Below are positions 9,025-17,971 of a DNA stretch of 25,512 nucleotides, one piece after another. Under the pieces are notes generated by a model. It had not been told where the DNA came from. It saw nothing but the letters and a program-made list of their open reading frames with translations, and did no database searches. How positions within the stretch are numbered: position 1 is the stretch's first letter; each line of letters begins with the position of its first letter. The DNA comes from Chara braunii (Eukaryota > Streptophyta > Charophyceae > Charales > Characeae), in NCBI GenBank assembly GCA_003427395.1, contig BFEA01000568.1, forward strand, positions 301,430 to 326,941. The letters are read 5' to 3'. Made by a program: the position numbers and the translations under genes.

Positions 9025-10608
9025 GCAGCACACCTGCAATGACTTGCTGGTTCCAGGTTGCCTGTAGCCTATCTCTGACGAGGCTGTACTCTAGGTAGGG
9101 ACAGATTGGTAATTTTGTTTGGCCGAGAGACCTGCCTGTATGGAAAATTCCTGAGGGACATATCTGTAACTATAGAAATATGGGCCCAGTACTAACTCGA
9201 TTTTCCTACAGCTACCCTAACTGCGAATATCGGACCCGGGCTACCCCTAGGACAGACAGGCCCTATGGGCGTACGCTGATAGACGGTCCTATACCCTATA
9301 GCCGGGTAGGGAGAGGCCCTAGAGGCCGAAACAGAAACGGCACCGGTCGGTCAGTCAGTCCGGTCTAGGTCGGTCTAGGCTAGTAGTAGAGTATGGATAG
9401 GCTGGGGACATCGGTCCTGGGCTTTTGGCAGTTGACACTTCGTGGTGGAAGTTGCTGCGCACACGGTATCAGGTCGTGGTTGCTGATTCCCGTGGTGGAG
9501 ACGGCGGACATAGCCAGACCTTCGGAGCGCTGACCGGAGTGGGGTCAACGCCGCTCTGACTCTCTGGGAGTCAAAGCGGTCTGGGCTATCAGAGGTCTGA
9601 TGCGTTGGAGCACGTGGTGCACTGCTGGCCTTCCTCAAGAGTAGGGTCCCAGTGGCGATGCAGCCATAGCTGCATCTTCTCAGAGATATCATCGTCTGGA
9701 CTTCATCTCCATCAGGGAATGTTGGCGCTGAGCTTCTTCTTCAGCATCTGGATGGCGATTGGCTCTGGGAGCCTGTTTCACTTTGGCGCAGGCCACTGAG
9801 TTGGATGTCAGGGTGGCGCTGGGTGTTACCCGGGGTTTCGGTGCTATTTTTAGCTGTTCCGGGTGGTGGGGTNGAGGCGCTACCCCTCTGAGGGTAGCGC
9901 AACAGGGTTCTGAGGTTATTCAGTGGAAACGATGCTCTGAGTTTAATAAACAGTTGTATTACTGTGTTTGAGTTGTCATCTCTTCATTGATTTCTGGATG
10001 TGATCACTCGGTTGTCTTCTATGAATGATTGTTGGGATCTGTGTGGAGAGAATTCACAGTTTGTGTGTTCTGTCACTTCGCTCCTCTGAGTCTTCCGCTG
10101 CGTTTCTTTCTGTTGGGCGGTGTGATACTCCACTACCTCTCCCCTTCCTTCTGTGCATGTATGGGCGTGTACGGGAGTTCCTGTGAGTGAGTGTTGATAA
10201 AATTTCAATAGACAATCATGTTCATAACACACCAATGAAAATTCTGGAAAGGTACCAGGCCCTGACATTCGAAAGCAAACAGGCCGTGGGGACCAAGTCA
10301 AGCCCCAAGAAGCAGAGGCTGGCATGAGTTGAAGCTCGGTCCAAGACAATATAAGGACTGGCCAGCCTCCTCATTCGGCAGATTGCTCATTGCATGGAGT
10401 GTGGAAGTGCTGGTGCACTTGTGCACTATTGTGAGGGGCAGAGCGGTGAGCCAGGATGCTATGCTAAGGGAGTAAGAGAGTGGGAGAGACAGCGCTGGCA
10501 GGGAGAAGGCAGCCATAGCTACAACAGTGCAGAGTGTTAGTGCCAGCTAGTGGTAGTCAGTAGGCATAGCAGTGGGTGTATCCAGAGCAGATCCTTGAGT
10601 AGTAGTTA
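9025..10608. other. Repeat-like DNA without recognised gene
   Basis: No ORF has convincing protein features. Notable: GGTCGGTC/AGTCAGTC-type short repeats at 9345-9376; a perfect 9-bp hairpin, GCGCTACCC 9877-9885 with GGGTAGCGC 9892-9900 and loop CTCTGA; then an AATAAA signal in AGTTTAATAAACAG (about 9937-9953) with a GT-rich stretch after it (about 9953-9975), as in a polyadenylation region or an LTR R/U5 region. A single N lies at 9873. It may be the end of another retroelement; this is not proven. Confidence 0.45.
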
Positions 10609-10661
10609 GTGAGTGTGCATGCATGTAGGGAGAGAAGACACAGTGAGGACATAGCTAGAGA

Positions 10662-10675
10662 GAAGACCAGAGAGA

Positions 10676-10719
<44 letters not shown>

Positions 10720-10730
10720 GAAGAAGAGTT
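10662..10730. repeat. (GA)n microsatellite, interrupted
   Basis: GA repeats with ACAG and AGAAG interruptions. No gene is associated. Confidence 0.92.
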
Positions 10731-10984
10731 GGAAAGAGATACTTACCTGAGAGCTGAAGCTGGTTACTGGTTACCTTTGTATGCGTTGATGAGCGCTGGT
10801 GACTTGAACTCTTATTGCTCTTGTGATAATTCGTTGGAAGTTATAAGCTGCGCTATCTGGTTTTCGACTCTCTAGCATCCAGTGTGGAAATTCGTGTCAT
10901 CTCACTTGTGCTTGATGCATGACTATGTATGGTGAACTGTGCAGTTCATAGCACCCAATTCACATCCAATAAAAAAAGAGCTCT

Positions 10985-11215
10985 AGACAAAAGAGCCCCG
11001 GGTCTGAGAAGAGAAAAGCCCACAGCCCCAGGAAAACAACAAACAGCAATCTCTGTGTTACAAGATGTATCAATGGGACGCTGGACCCGCTTTCCAGCAG
11101 GTGCTGTTCCCCACCAATAGACGGAGCAGCCCGGCAGAGAAATCCTCAATCCCAACGGTTCTCTTACCACCGCCGAGATAGAGGGCTTACACAAGCACAA
11201 GGGCTATTCTTGGGG

Positions 11216-11248
<33 letters not shown>

Positions 11249-11249
11249 G
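10985..11249 (+). mobile_element. Structured retroposon copy with poly(A) tail
   Basis: Hairpin B is GCTGGA 11080-11085 with TCCAGC 11093-11098; hairpin C is GTTCC 11106-11110 with GGAGC 11123-11127; then a D-like loop TTCTCTTACCA between CGG and CCG. TTCTTGGGG leads into A32 (11216-11247). GAGCTCT at 10978-10984 and again at 11250-11256 is a candidate 7-bp target duplication, which would make the element about 265 bp. The 5' limit depends on that reading. Confidence 0.7.
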
Positions 11250-11363
11250 AGCTCTCAGGAGGTTGAGTTCTCAGTCAGTATCACCATAGCTGACATTCAT
11301 GGCTCGATTACCATGCCTATCAGGGTCGAGACCCTTAACTTCACAATATTTCCAGAGGCTTAA

Positions 11364-11586
11364 ACCACCAGTACCTTTCCCCGGTGAATCTAAGATGCGC
11401 TGGGTAACGCGGGGGAGGTCCGCCGTTCATAAATTGAATCCGTGGCCCACTTTACAGGCTTAAATCACCAGTACCTTTCCCCGCTTGAAATCTAAAACGT
11501 GCTGCATAACGTGGTAGCCAAGCAGGGGAGGGCCGCCGTTGATAAATCGAATCGGCAGCCCGGTTTTCGTTTCGGGTACTGGTGGC
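11364..11586 (+). mobile_element. TTAA-flanked element with duplicated left half
   Basis: ACCACCAGTACC follows TTAA at 11360-11363, and ATCACCAGTACC follows TTAA at 11460-11463. The two left parts form a 100-bp tandem repeat sharing CCTTTCCCCG, GGGGAGG and CCGCCGTT. The right end GGTACTGGTGGC (11575-11586) is the inverse of the left and is followed by TTAA (11587-11590). The inner unit 11464-11586 (123 bp) is therefore a complete small element with TTAA on both sides. It encodes no protein. Confidence 0.7.
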
Positions 11587-11618
11587 TTAAAAACTCCCAA
11601 CATACCTGTCACAACATA

Positions 11619-11739
11619 GGGCCTCGCTCCACTACTAGCCGAATGAGAAACATGAGAATGGATCTTCCGCTAGAACATGGGAAGGTCCACAGCCTTTTTT
11701 TTGTTGTTTGTGCATGACGAGAGTAGTGGAGCGAGGCCC
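11619..11739. mobile_element. 121-bp hairpin MITE, copy 1
   Basis: Perfect 18-bp terminal inverted repeat: GGGCCTCGCTCCACTACT (11619-11636) and its complement (11722-11739). ATA flanks both sides (11616-11618 and 11740-11742), a possible 3-bp target duplication. A related copy lies at 24903-25030. A 3-bp duplication would fit PIF/Harbinger-like MITEs, though ATA is not their usual TWA. Confidence 0.75.
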
Positions 11740-11918
11740 ATAAGATCAATAAGGAAGGTCAATAAGTCATGATCATGACATATAATCTACAATAACTTCC
11801 ATAATAATATCGAATTACCTGGGGCCGGTCACCTGTCGATATATCTCAAGACTGCCACCCTAACAAACAAAAAAAAAAGTCCACCACTACTGCCCATGTG
11901 GCTGAATGGTACACATGC

Positions 11919-12045
11919 AGGCATACTCACATGAGCATTTTCTTAAGATGCATCTGACCGCAATTACGGCCAGACCTGGATGAATCTGACAGCAATCGCA
12001 TCCAGAGCTTAGTAGAAAAGAAGTCCTAGTCTGATGTGAGTATGC
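11919..12045. repeat. Dispersed repeat with 12-bp inverted arms
   Basis: GCATACTCACAT (11921-11932) is the exact inverse of ATGTGAGTATGC (12034-12045). The segment 11921-11992 resembles 25101-25172, sharing TCTTAA, CTGACCGCA and TTAC blocks. GTGGCTGAATGG just upstream (about 11898) resembles a pol III box A; a box B-like TTTGAATCCG at about 12072 is too far away to count as a tRNA. Confidence 0.5.
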
Positions 12046-12217
12046 GCTGACTGTCGATGAACAGATCGTGCATTTGAATCCGAATCTTGCCATAATCGGA
12101 TCGCAAGAATTTGTCCCCCCCCCTCCTCCCCCACACAGAAAAAAAAAAAAAGAATGAGCCTTATGATCCACAGATTTTATTTGAGGAAAATAGCTGACTT
12201 AAATCTTCTTAATGTCA

Positions 12218-12443
12218 GTGCGCTGAATCACTTGTCAATTTCATCGGTGTCCACTTGGAGCAATCAGTGGGGCCATTACGAAAATGGCACCGGGCAACAA
12301 CTGAAAAACCGTGGATACGTTTTTCAACGAGTCCACTGAATCCATTGTCAATTTCATTAACCTCCACTTGGGAGCAATGAGCAGGGCCATAACGAAAATG
12401 GCACCGTGCAACAACTGAAAACCGCGCATATGTTTTCCAACTG
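12218..12443 (+). repeat. 113-bp tandem dimer
   Basis: TGTCAATTTCAT at 12233 and 12346 sets a 113-bp period. The units also share CCACTTGG, GAGCAAT, ACGAAAATGGCACCG and GCAACAACTGAAAA. Divergence is about 15-20% by eye. No coding signal. A weak third start may follow 12443. Confidence 0.85.
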
Positions 12444-12664
12444 GACCAGGGAATCGCCGTCCAATGCAGTGAACTGTCTCTCTAAGGGTCAGACCCCACA
12501 TGCATGCGCACAGCCTCTGGAAGACCACTTCCGAGACCCCACATTCTTCCACAGTAAGTGGCCAACTGTTGAGAAACTACGTGGCACAGATGTTTTCACT
12601 CAGTTCTGCACAGCCGTTTCCAACAGTATTGGCCATCCTGAGGAAGGTAAAGGGGACCCATCTC

Positions 12665-12775
12665 TTTTTTTTTTTTTTTTTTTTTTTTAAACAGTCCCAT
12701 TGCCCAAGGTTCGAATTATGAGATCGAACACAATGCAAACACACGCCTTGCCCACTGCTCCCATAGAGACAGCTT
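12665..12775 (-). mobile_element. Possible tRNA-derived short retroposon with poly(A)
   Basis: On the minus strand a tRNA-like stretch (GGGAGCAGTGGGCAAGGC as a box A-like start, then TTCGAACC near the B-box position) is followed by GACTGTTT and an A tract (12666-12688 as T on plus). Box matches are imperfect and no full cloverleaf forms. Confidence 0.35.
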
Positions 12776-14160
12776 CCCTATTCGACAGGGTTATAGTACT
12801 GGCAAGGGGCATTGATTGCTTCCCAGTAAGGAAGGAGTAACCCCGCTCCACGCAAAATCAAAACTCTACCCTGCTTAGCTCAACTGCAACTACTCAGACC
12901 ACTCAGCACCATAGGAAGTAGTAGGGGGGAAGAATAGCAGGGCAAAGAGGGTCTGACTTAGACAAAGCTCCCAGTCAAACCCTAGGTAGTTTAAATCCGA
13001 AGTTGCAACCCGAAGTTGACAAATTGCTTGTCGCCCTAGCACAGCCGAAATAGGCATAATCGTTATCCCAACGTAGGGGCACGAGGTAGAAGCCCAGTGC
13101 CTCGTCATAGTGGAAAAGTCATCTTCCTAACCACAGCACCGCCCTCACTTTGAAACGCTGTAGCTCGGTTGAGAACAAAGCAAATAACTTCTGATGAAAG
13201 CAGAGCAGATGGAATCGAATCCCATCAATCAAGCACGAGTGAACAGATCAAACCACACAAATCTTAAAAACAGATCAAATCAGGAAACAGATCAGATGAG
13301 GACAGGTCCTGAACTCATAAAATCCATGCAAATCCAGACCATTCCAATTCAATCCGCCCAATATAGATGGCAACCCATCAAAGAGAGCGACAAGGGGAGC
13401 AAACAACACACAACCAGATCGACCTCCCTTGCGCAAAAGATCCTTACCATATGGTTAAAAAGAGAGGCCGATCTGATCTCCCTCAGTCCCGATCTCTACC
13501 CCACTCCTGCTCGCATCCATCGCCCGCGCTCACCCCACCAGACTCTGTAGTCCCTCATGCCCAACCACCAGGCAGGCCCCTCCTCCCGCCCTTCATGCTG
13601 CCCAGCCATTCGGGTACAACGAAGAACAAGCGGGCGTGTGGCCACGTGGACAAAACAGAGGTGGTGCTGCCCGTTATCACCAACTGCAGAAATAAAGCAG
13701 GCAGTGCGGAGAAACACAGGGGACAAAGGGCGAATTAGAGGTAGGAGGGAAGATAAAGAGGGTACGTTGGAAGCAAGGGCTGACACCACTTCGGGCACCT
13801 TACCTCCAACTGCCACTCACTGCCGTGCAGGATGTTCACTGGCTATTCTACCTGTCCGACCTCCTCTGCTGCTCGCCCCACCGTCAAGGTTTTCATTGGT
13901 GTTGGTGAGTCTGTAGTCGTGGTTGATGTCTAGTCATTGTGACGGGTGGTATGTTCGATGATATTCTCGTTTGGCCAACCCAGCAGACCCCGGGACTGGA
14001 TGGGGGCCGAGACAGGAGGAGCTCTAGTTTCTGTATAGGGAAAGTTTCCCCCATCTGGTAACCTGGACCAACCAACCTGCCAAGACCTTTTGCTGCAGTC
14101 GGTTTTTCTTTTCTTTTTTTCTATTAATGCAAAACAGCAAAAGCCCTTTTGCAAGGCCAC
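12776..14160. other. No recognised gene
   Basis: Scattered open frames up to about 130 codons, none with recognisable motifs. One, from 13194, is made of repeated CAGATCAAAT-like words and looks non-coding. A decayed tRNA-like stretch lies at 13090-13160 on the minus strand. No homologue recognised. Confidence 0.5.
13090..13160 (-). ncRNA. Decayed tRNA-like sequence (minus strand)
   Basis: Reading the complement, GCTGTGGTTAGGAAGATGAC, then TATGACGAGG and GGGCTTCTACCTC, parallels the layout of the tRNA-like repeats at 14165 and 14462 (GTGGTTACGATACTT, TGTGACGGAGG, GGTTCGAGTCC). The B box is degenerate. Likely a pseudo-tRNA or SINE head. Confidence 0.3.
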
Positions 14161-14164
14161 TATC

Positions 14165-14259
14165 TACGATACTTCGTTCCTGTGACGGAGGGTGCCGGTT
14201 CGAGGCCGTCTGTGCACGGCAGGGTATGATCCCTAAACACACGTTGTTCAGTAATCACT
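14165..14259 (+). repeat. tRNA-like repeat, copy before the gap
   Basis: Shares near-identical sequence with 14462-14577. Contains the box B GGTTCGAGGCC (14197-14207) after TGTGACGGAGGGTGCC. Upstream sequence differs from the other copy, so the tRNA 5' half is missing or replaced here. It ends TTCAGTAATCACT just before the scaffold gap. Confidence 0.6.
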
Positions 14260-14306
14260 GTGAGGCGCCTGTGAACCAGCAGGCAAGTTGGCCCGCAAGA
14301 GTGAGC

Positions 14307-14406
14307 NNNNNNNNNNNNNNNNNNNNNNNNNNNNNNNNNNNNNNNNNNNNNNNNNNNNNNNNNNNNNNNNNNNNNNNNNNNNNNNNNNNNNNNNNNNNNN
14401 NNNNNN
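14307..14406. other. Assembly gap (100 N)
   Basis: Exactly 100 N, the conventional size for a gap of unknown length. The two sides carry near-identical tRNA-like repeats. Confidence 0.99.
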
Positions 14407-14449
14407 ATATCACGACCGGTATGGATCCAGTTTTTATAACACCTCCAAG

Positions 14450-14577
14450 GGTTGTAGTGGTTACGATACTTCGTTCCTGTGACGGAGGGTGCCGGTTCGA
14501 GTCCGTCCGTGCACGGCAGGGTATGATCCCTAAACACACGGGTATGATCCCTAAACACACGTTGTTCAGTAATCACT
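14450..14577 (+). repeat. tRNA-like repeat, copy after the gap
   Basis: GTTGTAGTGGTTACGATACTT (first 20 bases from 14451) resembles the D-arm of plant tRNA-Glu or tRNA-Asp with a short deletion. TGTGAC could be an anticodon loop. GGTTCGAGTCC (14494-14504) is a good box B. The acceptor stem does not pair, so this is a tRNA-derived repeat or pseudogene. GGTATGATCCCTAAACACAC is tandemly duplicated here (21-bp units at 14520-14540 and 14541-14561) but single in the other copy. Confidence 0.55.
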
Positions 14578-14714
14578 ATTCCGGCACTGGTAAGACAACC
14601 ACCAGAATTGAGGCTTTGGCTTTGGGGCTGCTCCATGTTCTCCCACCACCGGGGGATAAGATTTTGGTTGTTTCTGGGTTTTTTTTTTTTTGCCAGTAAT
14701 CAGGATGCCAGCAA

Positions 14715-14870
14715 ATGGTTGCTCATAGAAACGCTGGACCGATTTCCAGCAGGTGATGCGCCCCACCAATAGACCGAAGCCACTTGCTGACTGATGCTAC
14801 GGGGGGATGCTTATACCACCTCCCATAGCACAGCCAGAGGATGTTTGGGAAAAAAATAAAAATAAAATGA
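14715..14870 (+). mobile_element. Structured retroposon copy
   Basis: Hairpin B is GCTGGA 14733-14738 with TCCAGC 14745-14750. Hairpin C is degraded. Hairpin D is GCTACGGGGGG 14796-14806 with CCTCCCATAGC 14819-14829, with one mismatch and one G-U pair, loop ATGCTTATACCA. An A-rich tail (AAAAAAATAAAAATAAAA) follows at 14848-14867. Confidence 0.75.
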
Positions 14871-14971
14871 GATTTTGGTGCAGGGACATTTTCCAGGCGC
14901 ACGACAGTCGCCATGCAGTGGGGTCCGAACCAAAGGAAAATACTTGGGAAACGCAACTGGGGTCTCCTGTC

Positions 14972-15125
14972 TTTTTTTTTTTTTTTTTTTTAAATTGCTC
15001 CGATCTATTGGTGAGGAGCCGTGCCTGCTGGAAACCAGGTCCAGCATCCCATTATCTACATCAAAAGAGATGTGTCAAATGTCTGCCTGCCAGCATTGAT
15101 TGCCCTGGCATGCAGGGGATTAACT
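14972..15125 (-). mobile_element. Structured retroposon copy, minus strand, lacking hairpin D
   Basis: Minus-strand order: hairpin A (15088-15110), hairpin B (15027-15045), hairpin C (14997-15019), then ATTT and A20 (T run 14972-14991 on plus). Hairpin D is absent, so the tail follows C directly. Hairpin A matches copy 1 (ATGCCAGRGYAATCRATGCT), which defines the longer form of the family. Confidence 0.75.
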
Positions 15126-15716
15126 GCGCAGGATATAGAAAGGTTGGGGGGGAAGGAGGCCTCTTCACCCAGCTGCAGGGCGCCTGTTTCTACTTGACTA
15201 CCTGGCCCTCTTCCTCCCCTTAGACGCAGCACTTGAGAGTCTGAGAAGTCCGGGGTTTTCTGAGTAAAGATTGCTGATCAGCCATCAGCCCGCACCTCCC
15301 GGGGGGCTCCGGGACTTGCTGTGCTGTGCTGTGCTGTTCACATAATAGCCTCTACCAGGGAAAGGGGGTGTGAGGGGAAAGGATCGGGAAAGTCAGACAG
15401 GGGTCTCATCGGGAAGGACAGGTCTGTAGTCTCTCAAGAGTCCTTGCTCCGCCGCAACAGCCTGGTCCCCTGTCCATTCTATTCGAGCAATCCAACCCTC
15501 CCGCTGCCCTCCCAGCCACCTGTTATTCGTTTGAGGAAGTGGCTCTTCAGCCCGGGACGCCCTCTATTACGAATCCACCTAGGTTCCTTGTTCGGTAGCC
15601 GTGGCACTGCACATGTGGAAACAATGATTTTGTTGTGGAGCCCCGTTTACTTGGACGAAAACCCTTCAAGTAAATCTGTGGAGCATGAGCCTAAGCTTCA
15701 CAACTACCCCTTCAAA

Positions 15717-15719
<3 letters not shown>
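15126..15719. other. No recognised gene
   Basis: An open frame of 197 codons runs from 15321 but ends in GA-microsatellite coding and shows no domain. GTGCT repeats at 15317-15335. Nothing else identified. Confidence 0.5.

Positions 15720-15800
<81 letters not shown>
15720..15800. repeat. (GA)n microsatellite
   Basis: About 81 bp of uninterrupted GA, followed by a short GC-rich stretch and a (CT)7-like run at 15839-15853. Confidence 0.97.
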
Positions 15801-15805
<5 letters not shown>

Positions 15806-16167
15806 GCGAATTCGCCGCGGCGCTCCGTGCAGGTCGCTGCCTCTCTCTCTCTCAAAAGTTGACACCACCTCTACTGCCAAGCACGCCTTTGCTGGATTGC
15901 TCCTTGATAGATAGAGGCAGGGGAGAGAAGGGGGGAGGGAAGGGACAAAAGGCAGTCCGATAGCCGGTAGGCCAGAGGAGGAGGTGGGGCCAAGGACAGC
16001 CACGAAAGAAACTGGTGTTGGGGAGATTCACTGTCGGATTCGCCATTGTGACAGCAAGAGGGAATTCTGAAACGAAAAAAAAGTTGGGTGCTCAGAACAG
16101 AAAAGGAAAAAAAAAGAAAAGAAAACAATGGGCGCTTCTGTGCCCGACAACCACAGCTCAGCCTCTT

Positions 16168-16615
16168 GAGGGTCCAGCAAAGAATTAGGTTCAATTAAAG
16201 AGCCCCCCAGGAGCAGTGGTTGTATGAGGGGTTTATCCCAAAAACGAAATAGGGGGGGCTTCCCCTTTGTACTTAGGGGTATTCCTATTGAGGGTCCAGC
16301 AAAAAACGTAGGTTCCATTAAACCACCAATACTTCCGAGGCACTTTTCTCCTATGCCTGGAAAGCCCTGCACGCCAAGCTTTGTCAAACCGCCAGCGCGA
16401 CATCTTTTTTTTCGCCTGGCTGGAGCCGCCAGCCATTGTGGTCTGGTAGGCCCAAAGCCTGTGAAACGCGGCGTGCGTACGAGAAAGCCCCTGGCCCATG
16501 TATGGCCCAAGTAATGGTGGTTTAAACAGTCTTGGGAGCAGTGGTGGTTAGAGGGGGGCATTCCAAAAGAAAGGCGGAGGCTATCCCCTTCGTATTCAGG
16601 GGTTTCTGGTGCCAT
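16168..16615 (+). repeat. 122-bp tandem dimer, second unit split by an insertion
   Basis: GAGGGTCCAGCAAA starts unit A at 16168 and unit B at 16290. Both continue TAGGTTCMATTAAA. Unit A then has GAGCCCCCCAGGAGCAGTGG. Unit B reaches the same GGAGCAGTGG only after a 200-bp insertion (16322-16521), and then shares CCCCTT, GTA and AGGGG blocks to about 16610. Confidence 0.8.
16322..16521. mobile_element. 200-bp TTAA-flanked element
   Basis: Left end ACCACCAATACTT (16322-16334) and right end AAGTAATGGTGGT (16509-16521) are inverse with one mismatch. TTAA flanks both sides (16318-16321, 16522-16525). The sister unit has a single TTAA at 16195-16198 with no insert. TTAA duplication is the hallmark of piggyBac-type transposition; the ends do not resemble classical piggyBac termini that I know. 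No ORF for a transposase. Confidence 0.8.
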
Positions 16616-17290
16616 GTTTGCGGTAAGAACGACTTGGTTTCACAACTTTCACCCAAACAATAGATTACGCAGGTTAGACCAGCCGCAGAGCCTGCAATGG
16701 CAGTGCTGACTCACAACGGAGAACCAGTGGGAATTTCGCCCAACAAACCACTTCTCTCTTCACGTCCATCCGAACAACTTCGTATGACTACCTACGGAAC
16801 GACTGGATGCCCCCAGTCCACGACCCACTGCTGCCTAAGCCATTACCGCCTGGCCCAATTCAGTTTCCAGCCCCCTCCACCTCCACCCCTGTCTTTCCCA
16901 CCCTCCCTCCCCCTCTCTCCAATACCCCTCCCCCTACCTTGCTCCCCTCCTAAAACCCCCTTTCCTCTCCCTCTACCCTCGACCCTCACCCTCCCTCGCG
17001 CCAGCCAGGATGGATCTCAGAGGCTAATTTGCCACCTTCGGATCGAATCAAGAAACGGAATAGCCGTTGTCAAAGAAGGAGAGCTGTGGCCTCTGCAGGG
17101 CTTTTTTGCAGGGAAGAGGGAGCAAGGAATGGGAAAAGGGGGACTGGCAGGACCTGGCGAACAAACACGTAGGGGAGGTATTCAATGAGCAGCGGCTTCA
17201 CGGCAAGTCACCGAGGCAATAGCGAATGCATAGCAATGTCTTAGGACAGACAGCCAGATAACACAACACAATACAGTATACCTGCAAGTA
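16616..17290. other. No gene; pyrimidine-rich tract at 16866-17000
   Basis: The C/T-rich block (CCCCCTCCACCTCCACCCC and similar) is about 130 bp and almost free of purines. The open frame of 163 codons across it is compositional, with Pro/Leu runs. Nothing else recognised. Confidence 0.55.
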
Positions 17291-17304
17291 CAGTCTCTGT
17301 TTAA

Positions 17305-17450
17305 ACCACCAGTACATGGCCCCAGGCAACTTGAGAACCTGTTTTGAGCCTCTCCTAAAATTTAGGAGGCCGAGCTCCGTAGGTAAAATGAATCGGCAGT
17401 GGGCGGCCTCCGAAAGGTGCCCACGGCCGATAGCTGGCATGTGCTGGTGC
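17305..17450 (+). mobile_element. TTAA-type element, diverged
   Basis: TTAA (17301-17304) then ACCACCAGTAC. The interior shares TAAAATGAATCGGCAG with the element at 11464-11586 (TAAATCGAATCGGCAG). A decayed right end GTGCTGGTGCTTCAAG lies at about 17440-17455. The right TTAA is mutated. Confidence 0.5.
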
Positions 17451-17484
17451 TTCAAGTCCAGGTTGTTGTAGAGGTTGGCTACTA

Positions 17485-17683
17485 CCTTCTTCCCCCGAAC
17501 ATAACGCATATGCGTTGTATTCGAGTTTTCAAATTTGAAAAAAAATCGAATCGAACGCACATGCGCTGTATTCAAAATTTAGGGCTATTCGAATAGAATG
17601 CATATGTGTTGTATTCGAATAGAACGTACCCTATGCGTTGTATTCGTTTACAGCGCATATGCGTTATGTTCGGGGGAAGAAGG
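17485..17683. mobile_element. 199-bp TA-flanked MITE with perfect 30-bp TIR
   Basis: The left 30 bases (17485-17514, starting CCTTCTTCCCCCGAACATAA) are the exact inverse of 17654-17683. TA flanks both sides (17483-17484, 17684-17685), as in Tc1/mariner-type insertions. The interior is a string of nested palindromes around CGCATATGCG and RCGTTGTATTCG. No coding. Confidence 0.85.
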
Positions 17684-17971
17684 TAGGCATATGAAAGGCC
17701 CGTCAGCACCTGACCATTTGATCATCCGGATGTATTGCCTAACCGGTCCCCTATGAGACATCCTCCCACCCTTACTCATCGTCACTATCCCCAGCGCATC
17801 CCTAATCCCAAGGTCCTACCTGAGTATACCCAGGATCATCACCCATTCTATTGACCTTTGACCGGACAGCGGTTATAGGCATCAGGGCTAAGCAGGTTCA
17901 CACCTCCCTCCCCAGCCCTGATTGAAGCACTATCGAATGAGGCACATCATTACCGGGCACTTCAGACGCTA

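Noticed and set aside
13194-13916. Overlapping frames of 118-123 codons
   Set aside because: No domain, low-complexity CAGATCAAAT words and no supporting splice or promoter context.
14127-14699. 190-codon frame
   Set aside because: It spans the 100-N gap and tRNA-like repeats, so it is an artefact.
15321-15963. Frames with long Arg-Glu runs
   Set aside because: Produced by the GA microsatellite.
16028-16615. 195-codon minus-strand frame
   Set aside because: It runs through the 122-bp dimer and the 200-bp insertion; no recognisable content.
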